A stretch of 64,000 bases of DNA from Flavobacterium sp. Root186 (GTDB taxonomy: Bacteria > Bacteroidota > Bacteroidia > Flavobacteriales > Flavobacteriaceae): assembly GCF_001428525.1 (NCBI RefSeq), contig NZ_LMHW01000010.1:758504-822503 (forward strand). Direction: 5' to 3'. Shown in pieces: positions 7,781 through 15,661 of this stretch. How positions within the stretch are numbered: the stretch's first letter is position 1; the number at the start of each line of letters is the position of its first letter. The position numbers were made by a program, and so were the translations under genes. The notes below the pieces were generated by a model. The model had not been told where the DNA came from, did no database searches, and was given only the letters and a program-made list of their open reading frames with translations.

Positions 7781-8260
7781 TTAATGAGGAAGTTTGTCCT
7801 TAATCCAGCCATAAAACCAGGTTCCTGCAATGGCACTTAATAAAGTAACAATAATTACAGTTGCACCAGTCCCAATTTGAGCAAAAAGAGGCCCGGGACA
7901 AGCTCCCGTAATTGCCCATCCAAAACCAAATAGTAATCCGCCATAGATTTGTCCTTTGCTGAAAGTCTTTGGCTGAATTTCGATTTTCTCACCTTGAAGT
8001 GTTTTTATATTGAATTTTTTAATGATAAAAACAGATAGAACGCCAACAACAACTGCGCTCCCAATTACGCCATACATAAAGAATGACTGTAAATGAAACA
8101 TTTCCTGAATGCGAAACCAGCTGATGATTTCGGCTTTTACAAATACAATTCCGAAAAAGATTCCGACGATTAAATATTTAAGGTTAGCGAATCCTGAATC
8201 TTTAATTTGACTTCCATTGATTCCTTCAGTATCTGTATTTTTATTTTCTAAATTGCTCAT
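7781..8260 (-). CDS. YeeE/YedE-type half-transporter (DUF6691)
   Basis: A 159-residue membrane protein with four predicted TM segments after a soluble N-terminus of about 24 residues. It carries the conserved Cys motif GACPGPLFAQIGTG (near residues 118-131) typical of YeeE/YedE sulfur-compound transporters. It is half the length of fused members and pairs with the 189-residue half encoded 10 bases upstream. Together they probably make one pore for thiosulfate or a related sulfur species. The position behind a CstB-like persulfide dioxygenase supports this. The exact substrate is inference. Confidence 0.88.
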   Translation of the reverse strand: MSNLENKNTDTEGINGSQIKDSGFANLKYLIVGIFFGIVFVKAEIISWFRIQEMFHLQSFFMYGVIGSAVVVGVLSVFIIKKFNIKTLQGEKIEIQPKTFSKGQIYGGLLFGFGWAITGACPGPLFAQIGTGATVIIVTLLSAIAGTWFYGWIKDKLPH

Positions 8261-8270
8261 TTTTGAAATT

Positions 8271-8840
8271 TTAAAGTGAAAGAATATAAGGTAAAATCAA
8301 AAGAGACATTACAAAACCGCCAATCATAAAACAGATTGTTGCAACAAGAGACGGCCATTGCAGATTTGATAATCCCATAATGGCGTGCCCACTCGTACAT
8401 CCGCCGGCATAACGTGTTCCAAAACCAACTAAAAATCCACCAACCACAATCATGATAAATCCGCGAAGCGTCAATAAACTTTCCCAGGAAAATAATTGCG
8501 AAGGAACTAAACCAGAATGATCTGTGATTCCATAAGAAGACAATTGCTGTGAAAGTTCCGGAGTAATTTGAACGACATTTGGATTTGATAAAAAGTAAGC
8601 TGCAATAACACCGCCAAGAAATATTCCTAAAACAAAGAATAAATTCCAGCTTTCTTTTTTCCAGTCGTATTTAAAAAACGAAATATTCGTTGGAATACAA
8701 GCCGCACAAATATGGCGAAGCGAAGAACTAATCCCAAAAGATTTATTTCCGATAATCAATAAAATAGGAACAGTCAATCCGATCAAAGGACCAGCAACAT
8801 ACCAAGGCCAAGGTTCTTGAATAATTTCTAGTAAACTCAT
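8271..8840 (-). CDS. YeeE/YedE-type half-transporter
   Basis: A 189-residue membrane protein with about five TM segments. It has the motif YAGGCTSGHAIMGLSNLQ (about residues 144-161), whose Cys is the hallmark of the YeeE/YedE family. A second Cys cluster (HICAACIP, near 43-50) occurs early. It pairs with the shorter half-transporter downstream. The gene for a persulfide dioxygenase-rhodanese lies upstream on the same strand across a 97-base gap with a hairpin repeat. In known YeeE proteins conserved Cys residues relay thiosulfate through the membrane; that mechanism is assumed here by family. Confidence 0.88.
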   Translation of the reverse strand: MSLLEIIQEPWPWYVAGPLIGLTVPILLIIGNKSFGISSSLRHICAACIPTNISFFKYDWKKESWNLFFVLGIFLGGVIAAYFLSNPNVVQITPELSQQLSSYGITDHSGLVPSQLFSWESLLTLRGFIMIVVGGFLVGFGTRYAGGCTSGHAIMGLSNLQWPSLVATICFMIGGFVMSLLILPYILSL

Positions 8841-8846
8841 TTTTTT

Positions 8847-8937
8847 AGGTTCAAAGGTTCAAAGCGACAGAGGTTCAAAGGTTGAGATTGAAAAAAGGAA
8901 AAACTTTGTTCCTTTGAACCTTTGCCTCTCTGTGCCT
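8847..8937. repeat. inverted dispersed repeat of GGTTCAAAGG units
   Basis: Plus-strand GGTTCAAAGG units with CGACAGAGG are mirrored downstream by CCTTTGAACC and GCCTCTCTGTGCC, so the whole 90-base gap can fold back. It begins at the stop codon of the CstB-like gene on the minus strand and lies within the operon. Confidence 0.7.
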
Positions 8938-10359
8938 TTAATTATTATTTAATACTTTACTCTGGCAGACAAAATCTGATTTTGGGATTTCAGTTTTTGC
9001 GATGGCTCCAAAACCGCCGTCAATTTCGCTAAAATTTCTGAAACCGCGAGCCTGTAAAATCGAAGCTGCGATCATACTGCGATACCCACCTGCGCAATGC
9101 AGATAAAAATGTTCATTTGGGTTAATGTCTTTTACCCAGTCATTAATATAAGCCAAAGGTTTGCTGTAAGCATCTTCGATATGTTCTGCTTCGTATTCAG
9201 TTTCTTTACGAACATCAATAACTTTATCTTCTTTGATATTAAATTGATTTGCAAATTCTTCTGCTGAAATTCTATTAACGGTATCAATTTCAAAACCAGC
9301 ATTTTCCCAAGCTTCAAAACCGCCTTCTAAATGTCCGATAATCGAATCAAAACCAACACGGCTTAAACGCGTAACCGTTTCTTCTTCAAGGCCTAATTCG
9401 GTTACTAATATAATAGGTTGTTTTACATCGCCCACTAAAGTTCCAACCCACGGAGCAAAATCACCGTTGATTCCAATATTAATAGACTGCGGAATAAATC
9501 CTTTGGCAAAATCGCCGCTTTTGCGTGTATCTAAAATCAACGCTCCGGTTTCTTCGGCAACAGCCTCAAATTCTTCTGCCTTTATGGCTTTCATTCCATT
9601 ATGTAAAACCGTTTCAAAACTTTCATAACCTTGTTTATTCATGGCAACATTCATGCTGAAGTAGGCTGGAGGAGGCAATAATCCGTCAGTTACTTCTTCA
9701 ATAAATTCAGCTTCCGTCATGTTGGCGCGCAAAGCATAATTTGTCGCTTTCTGGTTTCCAATTGTTGAAACTGTTTCTTTGCTCATGTTTTTTCCACAGG
9801 CGCTTCCTGCACCATGCGCTGGATAAACGATTACATCATCAGCCAGGGTCATGATTTTATTTCTTAAAGAGTGAAATAAAATTCCCGCCAATTGGTCTTG
9901 TGTCATTCCGGCTGCTTTTTGTGCCAAATCCGGACGGCCAACATCGCCTATAAATAAGGTATCACCAGAAAAAATCGCATAATCTTTTCCGTCTTTGTCA
10001 ATCAATAAATAAGTAGTGCTTTCCATGGTATGACCCGGAGTATGCAATGCTTTTATCGTTACATTTCCAAGCTTAAATTCCTGTCCGTCTTTTGCAGAAA
10101 TGCAGTCAAATTCGCAGGCAGCATTTGGTCCATAAACAATTGGAGCTTCCGTTTCTTTACTTAAATCGATATGTCCGGAAACAAAATCAGCGTGAAAATG
10201 CGTTTCAAAAATATATTTCAATTTAACGTTATCACGTTCTAAACGATCTAAATAAGGCTGGATTTCTCTTAACGGATCAATGATAGCTGCTTCTCCGTTA
10301 GAAGTTATATAGTATGCACCTTGTGCGAGGCATCCGGTGTAAATTTGTTCTATTTTCAT
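8938..10359 (-). CDS. CstB-like persulfide dioxygenase-rhodanese fusion
   Basis: A 473-residue cytoplasmic enzyme with three parts. The N-terminal metallo-beta-lactamase domain has the metal motif THFHADFVSGH (from residue 54), HTPGHT and FSGDTLFIGDVGRPDL, which is the persulfide dioxygenase pattern. The middle rhodanese fold has no catalytic Cys where one is expected (ILVTELG). The C-terminal rhodanese is active-looking, with HCAGGYRS (Cys422). This order, including the dead middle domain, matches Staphylococcus CstB, which turns low-molecular-weight persulfides into thiosulfate. I start at ATG 10359 (MKIEQIYTG) because the in-frame upstream extension lacks family similarity. YeeE/YedE halves follow it. 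Confidence 0.92.
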   Translation of the reverse strand: MKIEQIYTGCLAQGAYYITSNGEAAIIDPLREIQPYLDRLERDNVKLKYIFETHFHADFVSGHIDLSKETEAPIVYGPNAACEFDCISAKDGQEFKLGNVTIKALHTPGHTMESTTYLLIDKDGKDYAIFSGDTLFIGDVGRPDLAQKAAGMTQDQLAGILFHSLRNKIMTLADDVIVYPAHGAGSACGKNMSKETVSTIGNQKATNYALRANMTEAEFIEEVTDGLLPPPAYFSMNVAMNKQGYESFETVLHNGMKAIKAEEFEAVAEETGALILDTRKSGDFAKGFIPQSINIGINGDFAPWVGTLVGDVKQPIILVTELGLEEETVTRLSRVGFDSIIGHLEGGFEAWENAGFEIDTVNRISAEEFANQFNIKEDKVIDVRKETEYEAEHIEDAYSKPLAYINDWVKDINPNEHFYLHCAGGYRSMIAASILQARGFRNFSEIDGGFGAIAKTEIPKSDFVCQSKVLNNN

Positions 10360-10465
10360 GATATGAATTGAAAAATATTGGGAATACAAAGATAACTCTG
10401 TTTTCTTTTAAAATAGGTGACTAATGTTACAGAAATTTGATTTTTGTGTAAAAAGAAGGAATTTA

Positions 10466-10540
10466 ACCATATAAGTGATATAAGCAAATTTAAGGCACCG
10501 CATAATCTGCGTTTTGCTAAAATGAACTTATACTTATGGT
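10466..10540. repeat. inverted-repeat element, copy 1
   Basis: The left arm ACCATATAAGTGATATAAG (10466-10484) is identical to that of copy 2 at 11183. The right arm AACTTATACTTATGGT (10525-10540) lacks a TCACTTATA-like block present in copy 2. The two copies flank the HD-domain gene. Confidence 0.75.
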
Positions 10541-10586
10541 GGAAAAAAAAATCTATGTAATTTTACAACTGACGAAAATTATTGAT

Positions 10587-11177
10587 ATGAATACAGCAGA
10601 CTTATTGAATCAGATTGCTTTTATAAAAGAAATTGATAAAGTAAAATATATTCAGCGTAGAACAAAACTGTTTAACAGCGATCGATGCGAAAATGATGCA
10701 GAACACAGCTGGCACCTGGCTTTAATGGCGATTGTTTTAGCCGAACATTCAAATGAACCGATTGATGTTTTGAAAGTTGTGAAAATGGTTTTGATTCATG
10801 ATATTGTAGAAATTGATGCAGGAGATGTTTTTATGTACGATACAGTAAAAAATCATGATAATACTGATGAAGAACGTTTAGCAGCAAATCGAATTTTTGG
10901 CTTACTGCCTAAAAAACAAGCAGAAGATTTTATTGCTATTTGGGAAGAATTTGAAGCAGGAGAAACCAACGAAGCCAAATTTGCAAGATCAATGGACAGA
11001 TTAGAACCTTTATTGCAAAATACTTCTAACAATGGCGGGACATGGAAGGAGTTTGGTGTGAATTACGACAAGGTTTATGAGAAGAAAAGCGTAATAAAAA
11101 ACGGTTCAGCATCTTTATGGAATTACGCCGAAGGTTTGATAAACGAAAGCGTAGAAAAAGGAATTTTGAAAAAATGA
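10587..11177 (+). CDS. HD-domain phosphohydrolase (YfbR/HDDC2-like)
   Basis: A 196-residue HD-superfamily protein. Metal ligands are visible in order: ENDAEHSWHLALMA (near residues 36-49), LIHDIVEIDAGD (near 70-81) and a later ARSMDRLEPLLQN. This arrangement matches YfbR/HDDC2-type 5'-deoxynucleotidases, which dephosphorylate deoxynucleoside monophosphates in the cytoplasm. The start at ATG 10587 is chosen because the upstream in-frame extension has no family similarity. It stands alone, flanked on both sides by copies of one inverted-repeat element, so it is probably its own transcription unit. Confidence 0.87.
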   Translation: MNTADLLNQIAFIKEIDKVKYIQRRTKLFNSDRCENDAEHSWHLALMAIVLAEHSNEPIDVLKVVKMVLIHDIVEIDAGDVFMYDTVKNHDNTDEERLAANRIFGLLPKKQAEDFIAIWEEFEAGETNEAKFARSMDRLEPLLQNTSNNGGTWKEFGVNYDKVYEKKSVIKNGSASLWNYAEGLINESVEKGILKK

Positions 11178-11182
11178 TTTTC

Positions 11183-11254
11183 ACCATATAAGTGATATAA
11201 GTAAATGTGAGTTTTACACAAAAAACTAAAATGAACTTATATCACTTATATGGT
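11183..11254. repeat. inverted-repeat element, copy 2 (perfect 20-bp arms)
   Basis: Perfect 20-bp arms ACCATATAAGTGATATAAGT (11183-11202) and its reverse complement (11235-11254) enclose 32 bases. It starts 5 bases after the HD-gene stop codon. Confidence 0.85.
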
Positions 11255-11308
11255 TTAAAATTTTAAAAAGAAACTCTTTTTTAAAGCGACAATTCGGGTT
11301 GTAATGGT

Positions 11309-11316
11309 TAAATTTG
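11309..11316 (+). promoter_or_regulatory. possible cydAB promoter, -7 box TAAATTTG
   Basis: TAAATTTG matches the TAnnTTTG consensus 27 bases before the cydA start. There is no well-spaced -33 TTG. Confidence 0.35.
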
Positions 11317-11343
11317 TGGAATCTCCTAAAACAATACCACTTT

Positions 11344-12690
11344 ATGGAAGAAATGCTCTTTTATGATCGAATGCAATTCGCCTTCACCATTACTTTTCAT
11401 TATCTTTTTCCGCAGCTTACAATGGGTCTTTCGCTCATTATTGTTTACTTCAAATGGAAATACTTAAAAACTAAAGACGAACAATACAATCACGCCACCC
11501 ATTTCTGGATGAAAATCTTCGCCCTGAATTTTGCAATGGGCGTTGTAACCGGAATTCCGATGGAATTTCAATTTGGGACGAACTGGGCAAAATTTTCTGA
11601 ATTAACAGGCGGAATTATTGGGCAGACTTTGGCAATGGAAGGAATGTTTTCTTTCTTTCTCGAATCTTCTTTTCTCGGAATATTTTTATTTGGAGAAAAA
11701 CTCCTTGGGCATAAATGGCATTTTGTAACCGGATTATTAATTTGTATTGGTTCCTGGGCCAGCGGATTTTTAATTATTGCCACACATTCGTGGATGCAGA
11801 ATCCGGTGGGTTATGAAATTCTCGAAAACGGAAAATTTGTTCTGAATAATTTTCAGGCTTTATTTTTAAATCCTTGGCTTTGGCCTTCCTATCTACACAA
11901 TCAAGCCGCTTCTTTGGTGACAAGTTCGTTTGTTGTAGCCGGAATTGGGGCTTTCTATATTTTAAGCCAGAAGAATGTTTCTTTTGGGAAATTGTTCCTA
12001 AAAACAGGAGTTATCTTCGGATTGATTTCTAGTGTTATAGTAGCTGTTCCAACAGGAGATTTACTGGCAAAAAATGTTGTAAAATATCAACCTGTGACTT
12101 TTGCCGGAATGGAAGGAATTTTTCATACGGAAGAGAGGGGTTCTGAAATTGTTTTAATTGGCCAGCCCGATGTAAAAGATAAAAAACTCGATAATAAAAT
12201 TGCTGTTCCTAATATTTTGAGTTTCCTGACTTACGGAAACTGGGATCAGGAAATTAAAGGTTTAGATCAGTTTGAAGAAGATCTGCATCCAACTAATATT
12301 TCGGGATTGTATTATGCGTATCATATTATGGTTGGTCTCGGGACGGTTTTTATTGGTTTAATGGTGATTTCGCTGTTCCAATTAATCAGAGGGAAATTAT
12401 TTGAAACCAAATGGATTTTATGGTCATTAATGTTCATGATGCCATTTCCATATATCGCCAATACAACAGGCTGGTACACGGCCGAATTAGGAAGACAGCC
12501 GTGGCTGGTTTACAATTTGCTGCGAACTGCAGCCGGAGCTTCGCCAACGGTTTCATCCGGAAATACCTTGTTTACATTGCTGGGTTTTATTGGTTTATAC
12601 CTTTTACTGGGAATGTTGTTTTTACTTTTGATTGGAAAAATTATAAATAAAGGACCTCGCCACGTGGAACTTTCAACAGAAAAAATATAA
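11344..12690 (+). CDS. cydA: cytochrome bd ubiquinol oxidase subunit I
   Basis: A 448-residue integral membrane subunit carrying the three hemes and the quinol site of bd oxidase, which reduces oxygen to water with quinol and builds proton motive force. The N-terminal MEEMLFYDRMQFAFTITFHYLF contains the conserved His for heme b595. The family signature GWYTAELGRQPW ends at residue 387. The loop after TM5 is short, so this is the short Q-loop (Cio-like) type. The start at 11344 is chosen over an upstream in-frame ATG because homology begins at MEEML. cydB follows after 2 bases. Confidence 0.96.
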   Translation: MEEMLFYDRMQFAFTITFHYLFPQLTMGLSLIIVYFKWKYLKTKDEQYNHATHFWMKIFALNFAMGVVTGIPMEFQFGTNWAKFSELTGGIIGQTLAMEGMFSFFLESSFLGIFLFGEKLLGHKWHFVTGLLICIGSWASGFLIIATHSWMQNPVGYEILENGKFVLNNFQALFLNPWLWPSYLHNQAASLVTSSFVVAGIGAFYILSQKNVSFGKLFLKTGVIFGLISSVIVAVPTGDLLAKNVVKYQPVTFAGMEGIFHTEERGSEIVLIGQPDVKDKKLDNKIAVPNILSFLTYGNWDQEIKGLDQFEEDLHPTNISGLYYAYHIMVGLGTVFIGLMVISLFQLIRGKLFETKWILWSLMFMMPFPYIANTTGWYTAELGRQPWLVYNLLRTAAGASPTVSSGNTLFTLLGFIGLYLLLGMLFLLLIGKIINKGPRHVELSTEKI

Positions 12691-12692
12691 GT

Positions 12693-13769
12693 ATGGAATT
12701 TTTTTGGTACGTAGTTTTAATGGGAATCCTGGCCGTTTATCTGGTTTTGGACGGTTATGATTTTGGAGCAGGAATTATTCATTTATTTTTTGCCGATACA
12801 GAAAAAGATAAAAAAGCAATTACAAGTGCTATTGGTCCATTTTGGGATGCCAATGAAGTCTGGCTTATTGCGGCCGGAGGGGTTTTGTTTTTTGCTTTCC
12901 CTACTTTATATGCTTCTTCTTTCAGCGGATTTTATCTGCCGTTGATTATGATTTTATGGCTTTTGATTTTCCGTGCTATCGGATTGGAAATGCGCGGACA
13001 GATTCATAACGCCATGTGGGAGACTATTTGGGATAAGGCTTTTGGAATTGCAAGTTTACTTTTGGCACTTTTCTTTGGGATTGCTTTAGGAAATATTGTT
13101 CGAGGCGTAAATTTGGGAATGGTTCAAAATGGAGTTTCAACACAGGAAGCACATTATTTCTTTTTGCCTTTATGGAACCCAACATTTAGTCCGCAGGCAA
13201 ATGAATTGGGAATTATTGACTGGTTTACACTTTTCCTTGGAATTGTGAGCACTGTCGCTTTAACAATTCACGGTGCAAACTGGATTATTTATAAAACGAA
13301 TTCATCTCTAAATCCGAAGCTTAAAAAAGTTGTTTTTGCATTGAATATTGTTCTGTTGGTTTTAGTTTGTATTTCATTGCAGGTTTGGCATTTTATCGAG
13401 CCCAAACCGTTTCATAATTTCGTTGAAAATCCAATTCTTTGGTTTTTCCCGCTTTTGACTTTCGTTGGAATTTTGGGATTATTCAAAGTACGTTCGTTTC
13501 AAAAAGACGGTTATGGATTTATGTTTTCTACTTTCTTTTTAGTGGGAGGATTTGCTTCAACAGCCGTTTCGATTTTTCCAAATGTTCTGCCTTCAACCAA
13601 TAAAGTAAATCCATCGTTAACGATTTATAATACTGCCGCCGGAGAATACGGATTAAATGCCGGAATGAGCTGGTTTTTTGTAGCTTTGTTTCTTGTGATA
13701 ATTTATTTTATTATTCAGTATCGTGTTTTTAGTGGTAAAATGGATGATATTGGGTATGGGGAACATTAA
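12693..13769 (+). CDS. cydB: cytochrome bd ubiquinol oxidase subunit II
   Basis: A 358-residue membrane protein with eight to nine TM segments, the partner of CydA. Family features include the N-terminal LVLDGYDFGAGI, the conserved SAIGPFWDANEVWLIAAGGVLFFAFP (around residues 46-71) and FRAIGLEMRG. It begins 2 bases after cydA and forms a two-gene operon ended by a hairpin with T-run at 13819-13844. No small CydX subunit or CydDC exporter is seen nearby. Terminal-oxidase genes beside a sulfide/persulfide block make sense because bd oxidases resist sulfide, but the link here is only proximity. Confidence 0.95.
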   Translation: MEFFWYVVLMGILAVYLVLDGYDFGAGIIHLFFADTEKDKKAITSAIGPFWDANEVWLIAAGGVLFFAFPTLYASSFSGFYLPLIMILWLLIFRAIGLEMRGQIHNAMWETIWDKAFGIASLLLALFFGIALGNIVRGVNLGMVQNGVSTQEAHYFFLPLWNPTFSPQANELGIIDWFTLFLGIVSTVALTIHGANWIIYKTNSSLNPKLKKVVFALNIVLLVLVCISLQVWHFIEPKPFHNFVENPILWFFPLLTFVGILGLFKVRSFQKDGYGFMFSTFFLVGGFASTAVSIFPNVLPSTNKVNPSLTIYNTAAGEYGLNAGMSWFFVALFLVIIYFIIQYRVFSGKMDDIGYGEH

Positions 13770-13818
13770 TGGTTTTTTGCCACGAATTGCACGAATTTTT
13801 ACGAATTAATATGAATAG

Positions 13819-13844
13819 CCGTTGGTTTTAATCAACGGTTTTTT
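13819..13844 (+). terminator. terminator after cydAB
   Basis: CCGTTG (13819-13824) pairs with CAACGG (13833-13838), followed by T6. It lies 50 bases past the cydB stop, behind a GCCACGAATT-type repeat (13775-13810). Confidence 0.75.
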
Positions 13845-13901
13845 AAAGTTACGATATTAGAAAAATAGCCCTTATTTTTGAAAAAGAATTACATTTAATA
13901 G

Positions 13902-14018
13902 CCTCCAGTTTTAACTGGAGGTTTTTTATTGATATTTAGTGGCTTTAGCCAAAATCGTAAAGTTTGGCTAAAGCCTTTTATTTATATAGATTTGTTTACC
14001 TCCAGCTAAAGTTGGAGG
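13902..14018. repeat. three consecutive hairpins (CCTCCAG / GGCTTTAGCC type)
   Basis: CCTCCAGTT/AACTGGAGG followed by T6 (13902-13927) is a terminator-like hairpin. Next come 13-bp perfect arms GGCTTTAGCCAAA/TTTGGCTAAAGCC (13941-13975), then CCTCCAGC/GTTGGAGG (13999-14018), which ends 17 bases before the next start codon. The first and third share the CCTCCAG core, a dispersed-repeat pattern. Confidence 0.7.
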
Positions 14019-14035
14019 GAATTGAAAATATATAT

Positions 14036-14416
14036 ATGAAAAAAGAAAGCTTTAAGTTTTCAGTTAAGCAATTGAAAATAGCTTTAAACGTTGGAGTAGC
14101 TATTTTTGCCATTTTCTTTTTGTCAGATCATTTATATACAGACAAAAAAAGATATAATGATGGACTAAAAAATATTCAAGAAGAAAATTTTCAGGGGTTG
14201 GTAATTGATAAAGGATTTGAAAAATATAATCATAATGCTGCCATGATTTATCTTAACAATGATACTAAGTTCTCAGTTTTTGGTCAATTTTGGCCAAAAA
14301 TTATGATTGGAGATTCAATTGTAAAGAAAAGAGGCGAAACAATTATTACAGTTTATAGAAATAACAAAAAGTTTATATTAGATAATAAAGACATTTTAGA
14401 GTCTTGGAAAAAGTAA
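14036..14416 (+). CDS. small membrane-anchored protein of unknown function
   Basis: A 126-residue protein with one TM helix near residues 20-36 (LNVGVAIFAIFFLSDHLYT) and a C-terminal domain of about 85 residues that would lie outside the cytoplasm. The soluble part has short beta-strand-like runs (FQGLVIDKGFEKYNHNAAMIYL) and no Cys. No family is recognised. I start at ATG 14036 because the longer in-frame reading passes through a repeat hairpin. It is flanked by dispersed repeats on both sides and has no obvious operon partner. Confidence 0.6.
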   Translation: MKKESFKFSVKQLKIALNVGVAIFAIFFLSDHLYTDKKRYNDGLKNIQEENFQGLVIDKGFEKYNHNAAMIYLNNDTKFSVFGQFWPKIMIGDSIVKKRGETIITVYRNNKKFILDNKDILESWKK

Positions 14417-14444
14417 AATGATAAAGTCTGATATCTAATTTTAT

Positions 14445-14560
14445 AATTACCCAAGTCTGCGTTAGGGATAGGAACGGTATCCTTTTTGTTTTTTCTGTAA
14501 AAACAAAAGATATAGCGGATAGCCTCCCGATAGCTATCGGGAAAGGAAACGCCCAAAAAC
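14445..14560. repeat. conserved-looking structured intergenic element
   Basis: It contains GCGTTAGGGATAGGAACGG (14460-14478), an A/T hairpin of CTTTTTGTTTTT with AAAAACAAAAG (14482-14509), ATAGCGGATAGCC and the perfect 16-bp palindrome CCCGATAGCTATCGGG (14526-14541), then GGAAACGCCCAAAA. The composition is unlike the flanking AT-rich DNA, and the pattern resembles dispersed elements I recall from other flavobacterial genomes. Stops in all frames argue against a gene. Confidence 0.5.
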
Positions 14561-14686
14561 TTCTCATTTATAAAAAGGTATTTTAGACCCCATATTAAAT
14601 TTCCTTTAATATAATTTTTACAAATAGTGTATTTGATTGGGATTTTCTTAGTTTTGTTAGAAGAGAAATAATTAAAATTTTAGAAA

Positions 14687-15136
14687 ATGTATAATTGTTT
14701 TGATATAGCAAAGTATTTCATAGAATTAGCAAAAGAAGAAGGTCAGGGACTTGACCCAATGAAATTGCTAAAGCTTACTTATATTTCAGATGGATGGCAT
14801 TTAGGAATTACCGGAAAACCACTTTTTGAAAACGAGATTCAGGCCTGGAAATACGGGGCGGTTATTCCGGATTTGTATTATGCAATACGAATGTTTGGGA
14901 AAGATCCTGTTGATCCGTTTTTGTTGAATATATCTGCAAAAACGCCATTAAATGAAGAAGATAAAGAGTTCCTGAAAAAAATCTGGAATAATTACAAAGG
15001 TTTATCCGGATTGCAGCTTTCAGCACTAACGCATGAAGAAGGGAGTCCGTGGTCGAAAACCTGGGATGGAACGCATGATGTTGTAATTGGAAATGATTTA
15101 ATTAAAGAATATTATCAGGAAAAACTAAATAGTTAA
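14687..15136 (+). CDS. Panacea-domain (SocA/DUF4065) antitoxin-like protein
   Basis: A 149-residue protein made of a single DUF4065/Panacea domain. Landmarks are DIAKYFIELAKEEG, LDPMKLLKLTYISDGWHLGITGKPLFENEIQAWKYGAVIPDLY (residues about 22-64, with the conserved KL.KL.Y and WKYGPV-like motifs) and LSALTHEEGSPWSKTW. This domain occurs in the SocA adaptor/antitoxin and in many antitoxins paired with unrelated toxins. Its stop overlaps the start of the next gene by one base (TAATG), so the two are translationally coupled. That places a two-TM protein in the toxin position. No toxin family was recognised, so the TA call rests on domain and gene order. Confidence 0.85.
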   Translation: MYNCFDIAKYFIELAKEEGQGLDPMKLLKLTYISDGWHLGITGKPLFENEIQAWKYGAVIPDLYYAIRMFGKDPVDPFLLNISAKTPLNEEDKEFLKKIWNNYKGLSGLQLSALTHEEGSPWSKTWDGTHDVVIGNDLIKEYYQEKLNS

Positions 15137-15573
15137 TGGAAAAAACTTTAGCTGAAAAACTACCGGAAAGTGCTTTAGGAAACGATATTATTAATGTTCC
15201 GAAAGATGTATCGAAAGAGGCAGAAAAGGAAAATCATTTAATGAAACCTTATGATCCTAAAAGCCATTCGGAATATATAGAATTGAAAAGATTTGAAATC
15301 GAACAGGCAAATGAAAGCTCTGAACGAATGTTAAGACAAAAAAATGCTGAAAAAGCTTTTGTGTTTTCTGCAAGATGGGCAATTTTTATTGCTCTGGTTA
15401 TTCTTTTACATGGTTTTGGACGATCTTATAAATTCTTTATTTTATCGCAAACTGAGTTTCTATTTGTTGTTGGAACTTTAACGACTTCTATTTTTACTTT
15501 TTACACTTTGGTTTTAAGGTATTTATTTTACAGAAAACCAAATGCTAAAACATCAGAGAAGAACATAGCTTAA
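15136..15573 (+). CDS. two-TM protein, candidate toxin partner of the Panacea gene
   Basis: A 145-residue protein with a charged, probably helical N-terminus of about 70 residues rich in Glu and Lys, then two predicted TM helices (about 75-95 and 103-128) joined by a short loop, and a basic tail (YRKPNAKTSEKN). No enzymatic motif is visible. The start ATG shares its A with the last base of the upstream stop codon. Membrane-active toxins are known among Panacea partners, so membrane depolarisation is a plausible activity. It could instead be a harmless membrane protein in a two-gene operon. No relative is recognised. Confidence 0.7.
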   Translation: MEKTLAEKLPESALGNDIINVPKDVSKEAEKENHLMKPYDPKSHSEYIELKRFEIEQANESSERMLRQKNAEKAFVFSARWAIFIALVILLHGFGRSYKFFILSQTEFLFVVGTLTTSIFTFYTLVLRYLFYRKPNAKTSEKNIA

Positions 15574-15661
15574 ATAGATTAATCTACAAGTGAAACGAAA
15601 TCCAAAAATATTTAAAGAAAAAATCTATTTTATCTGCTAAATCTGCGGGAGAAAATAATTT

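Noticed and set aside
10360..10389. Ten-residue N-terminal extension of the CstB-like protein
   Set aside because: Family similarity begins at ATG 10359 (MKIEQIYTG); the extension is AT-rich upstream DNA.
13964..14035. Upstream extension of the 126-residue membrane protein
   Set aside because: It would be translated through a repeat hairpin (13999-14018) that looks non-coding; ATG 14036 leaves a sensible protein.
14353..14567. Minus-strand frames in the 14445-14560 element
   Set aside because: They consist of repeat sequence, overlap the end of a plus-strand gene and have no protein similarity.
14633..14656. TTG...TAGTTTTG promoter for the Panacea gene
   Set aside because: The spacer is about 13 bases, short for the flavobacterial pattern; the box may be real but is not strong enough to list.
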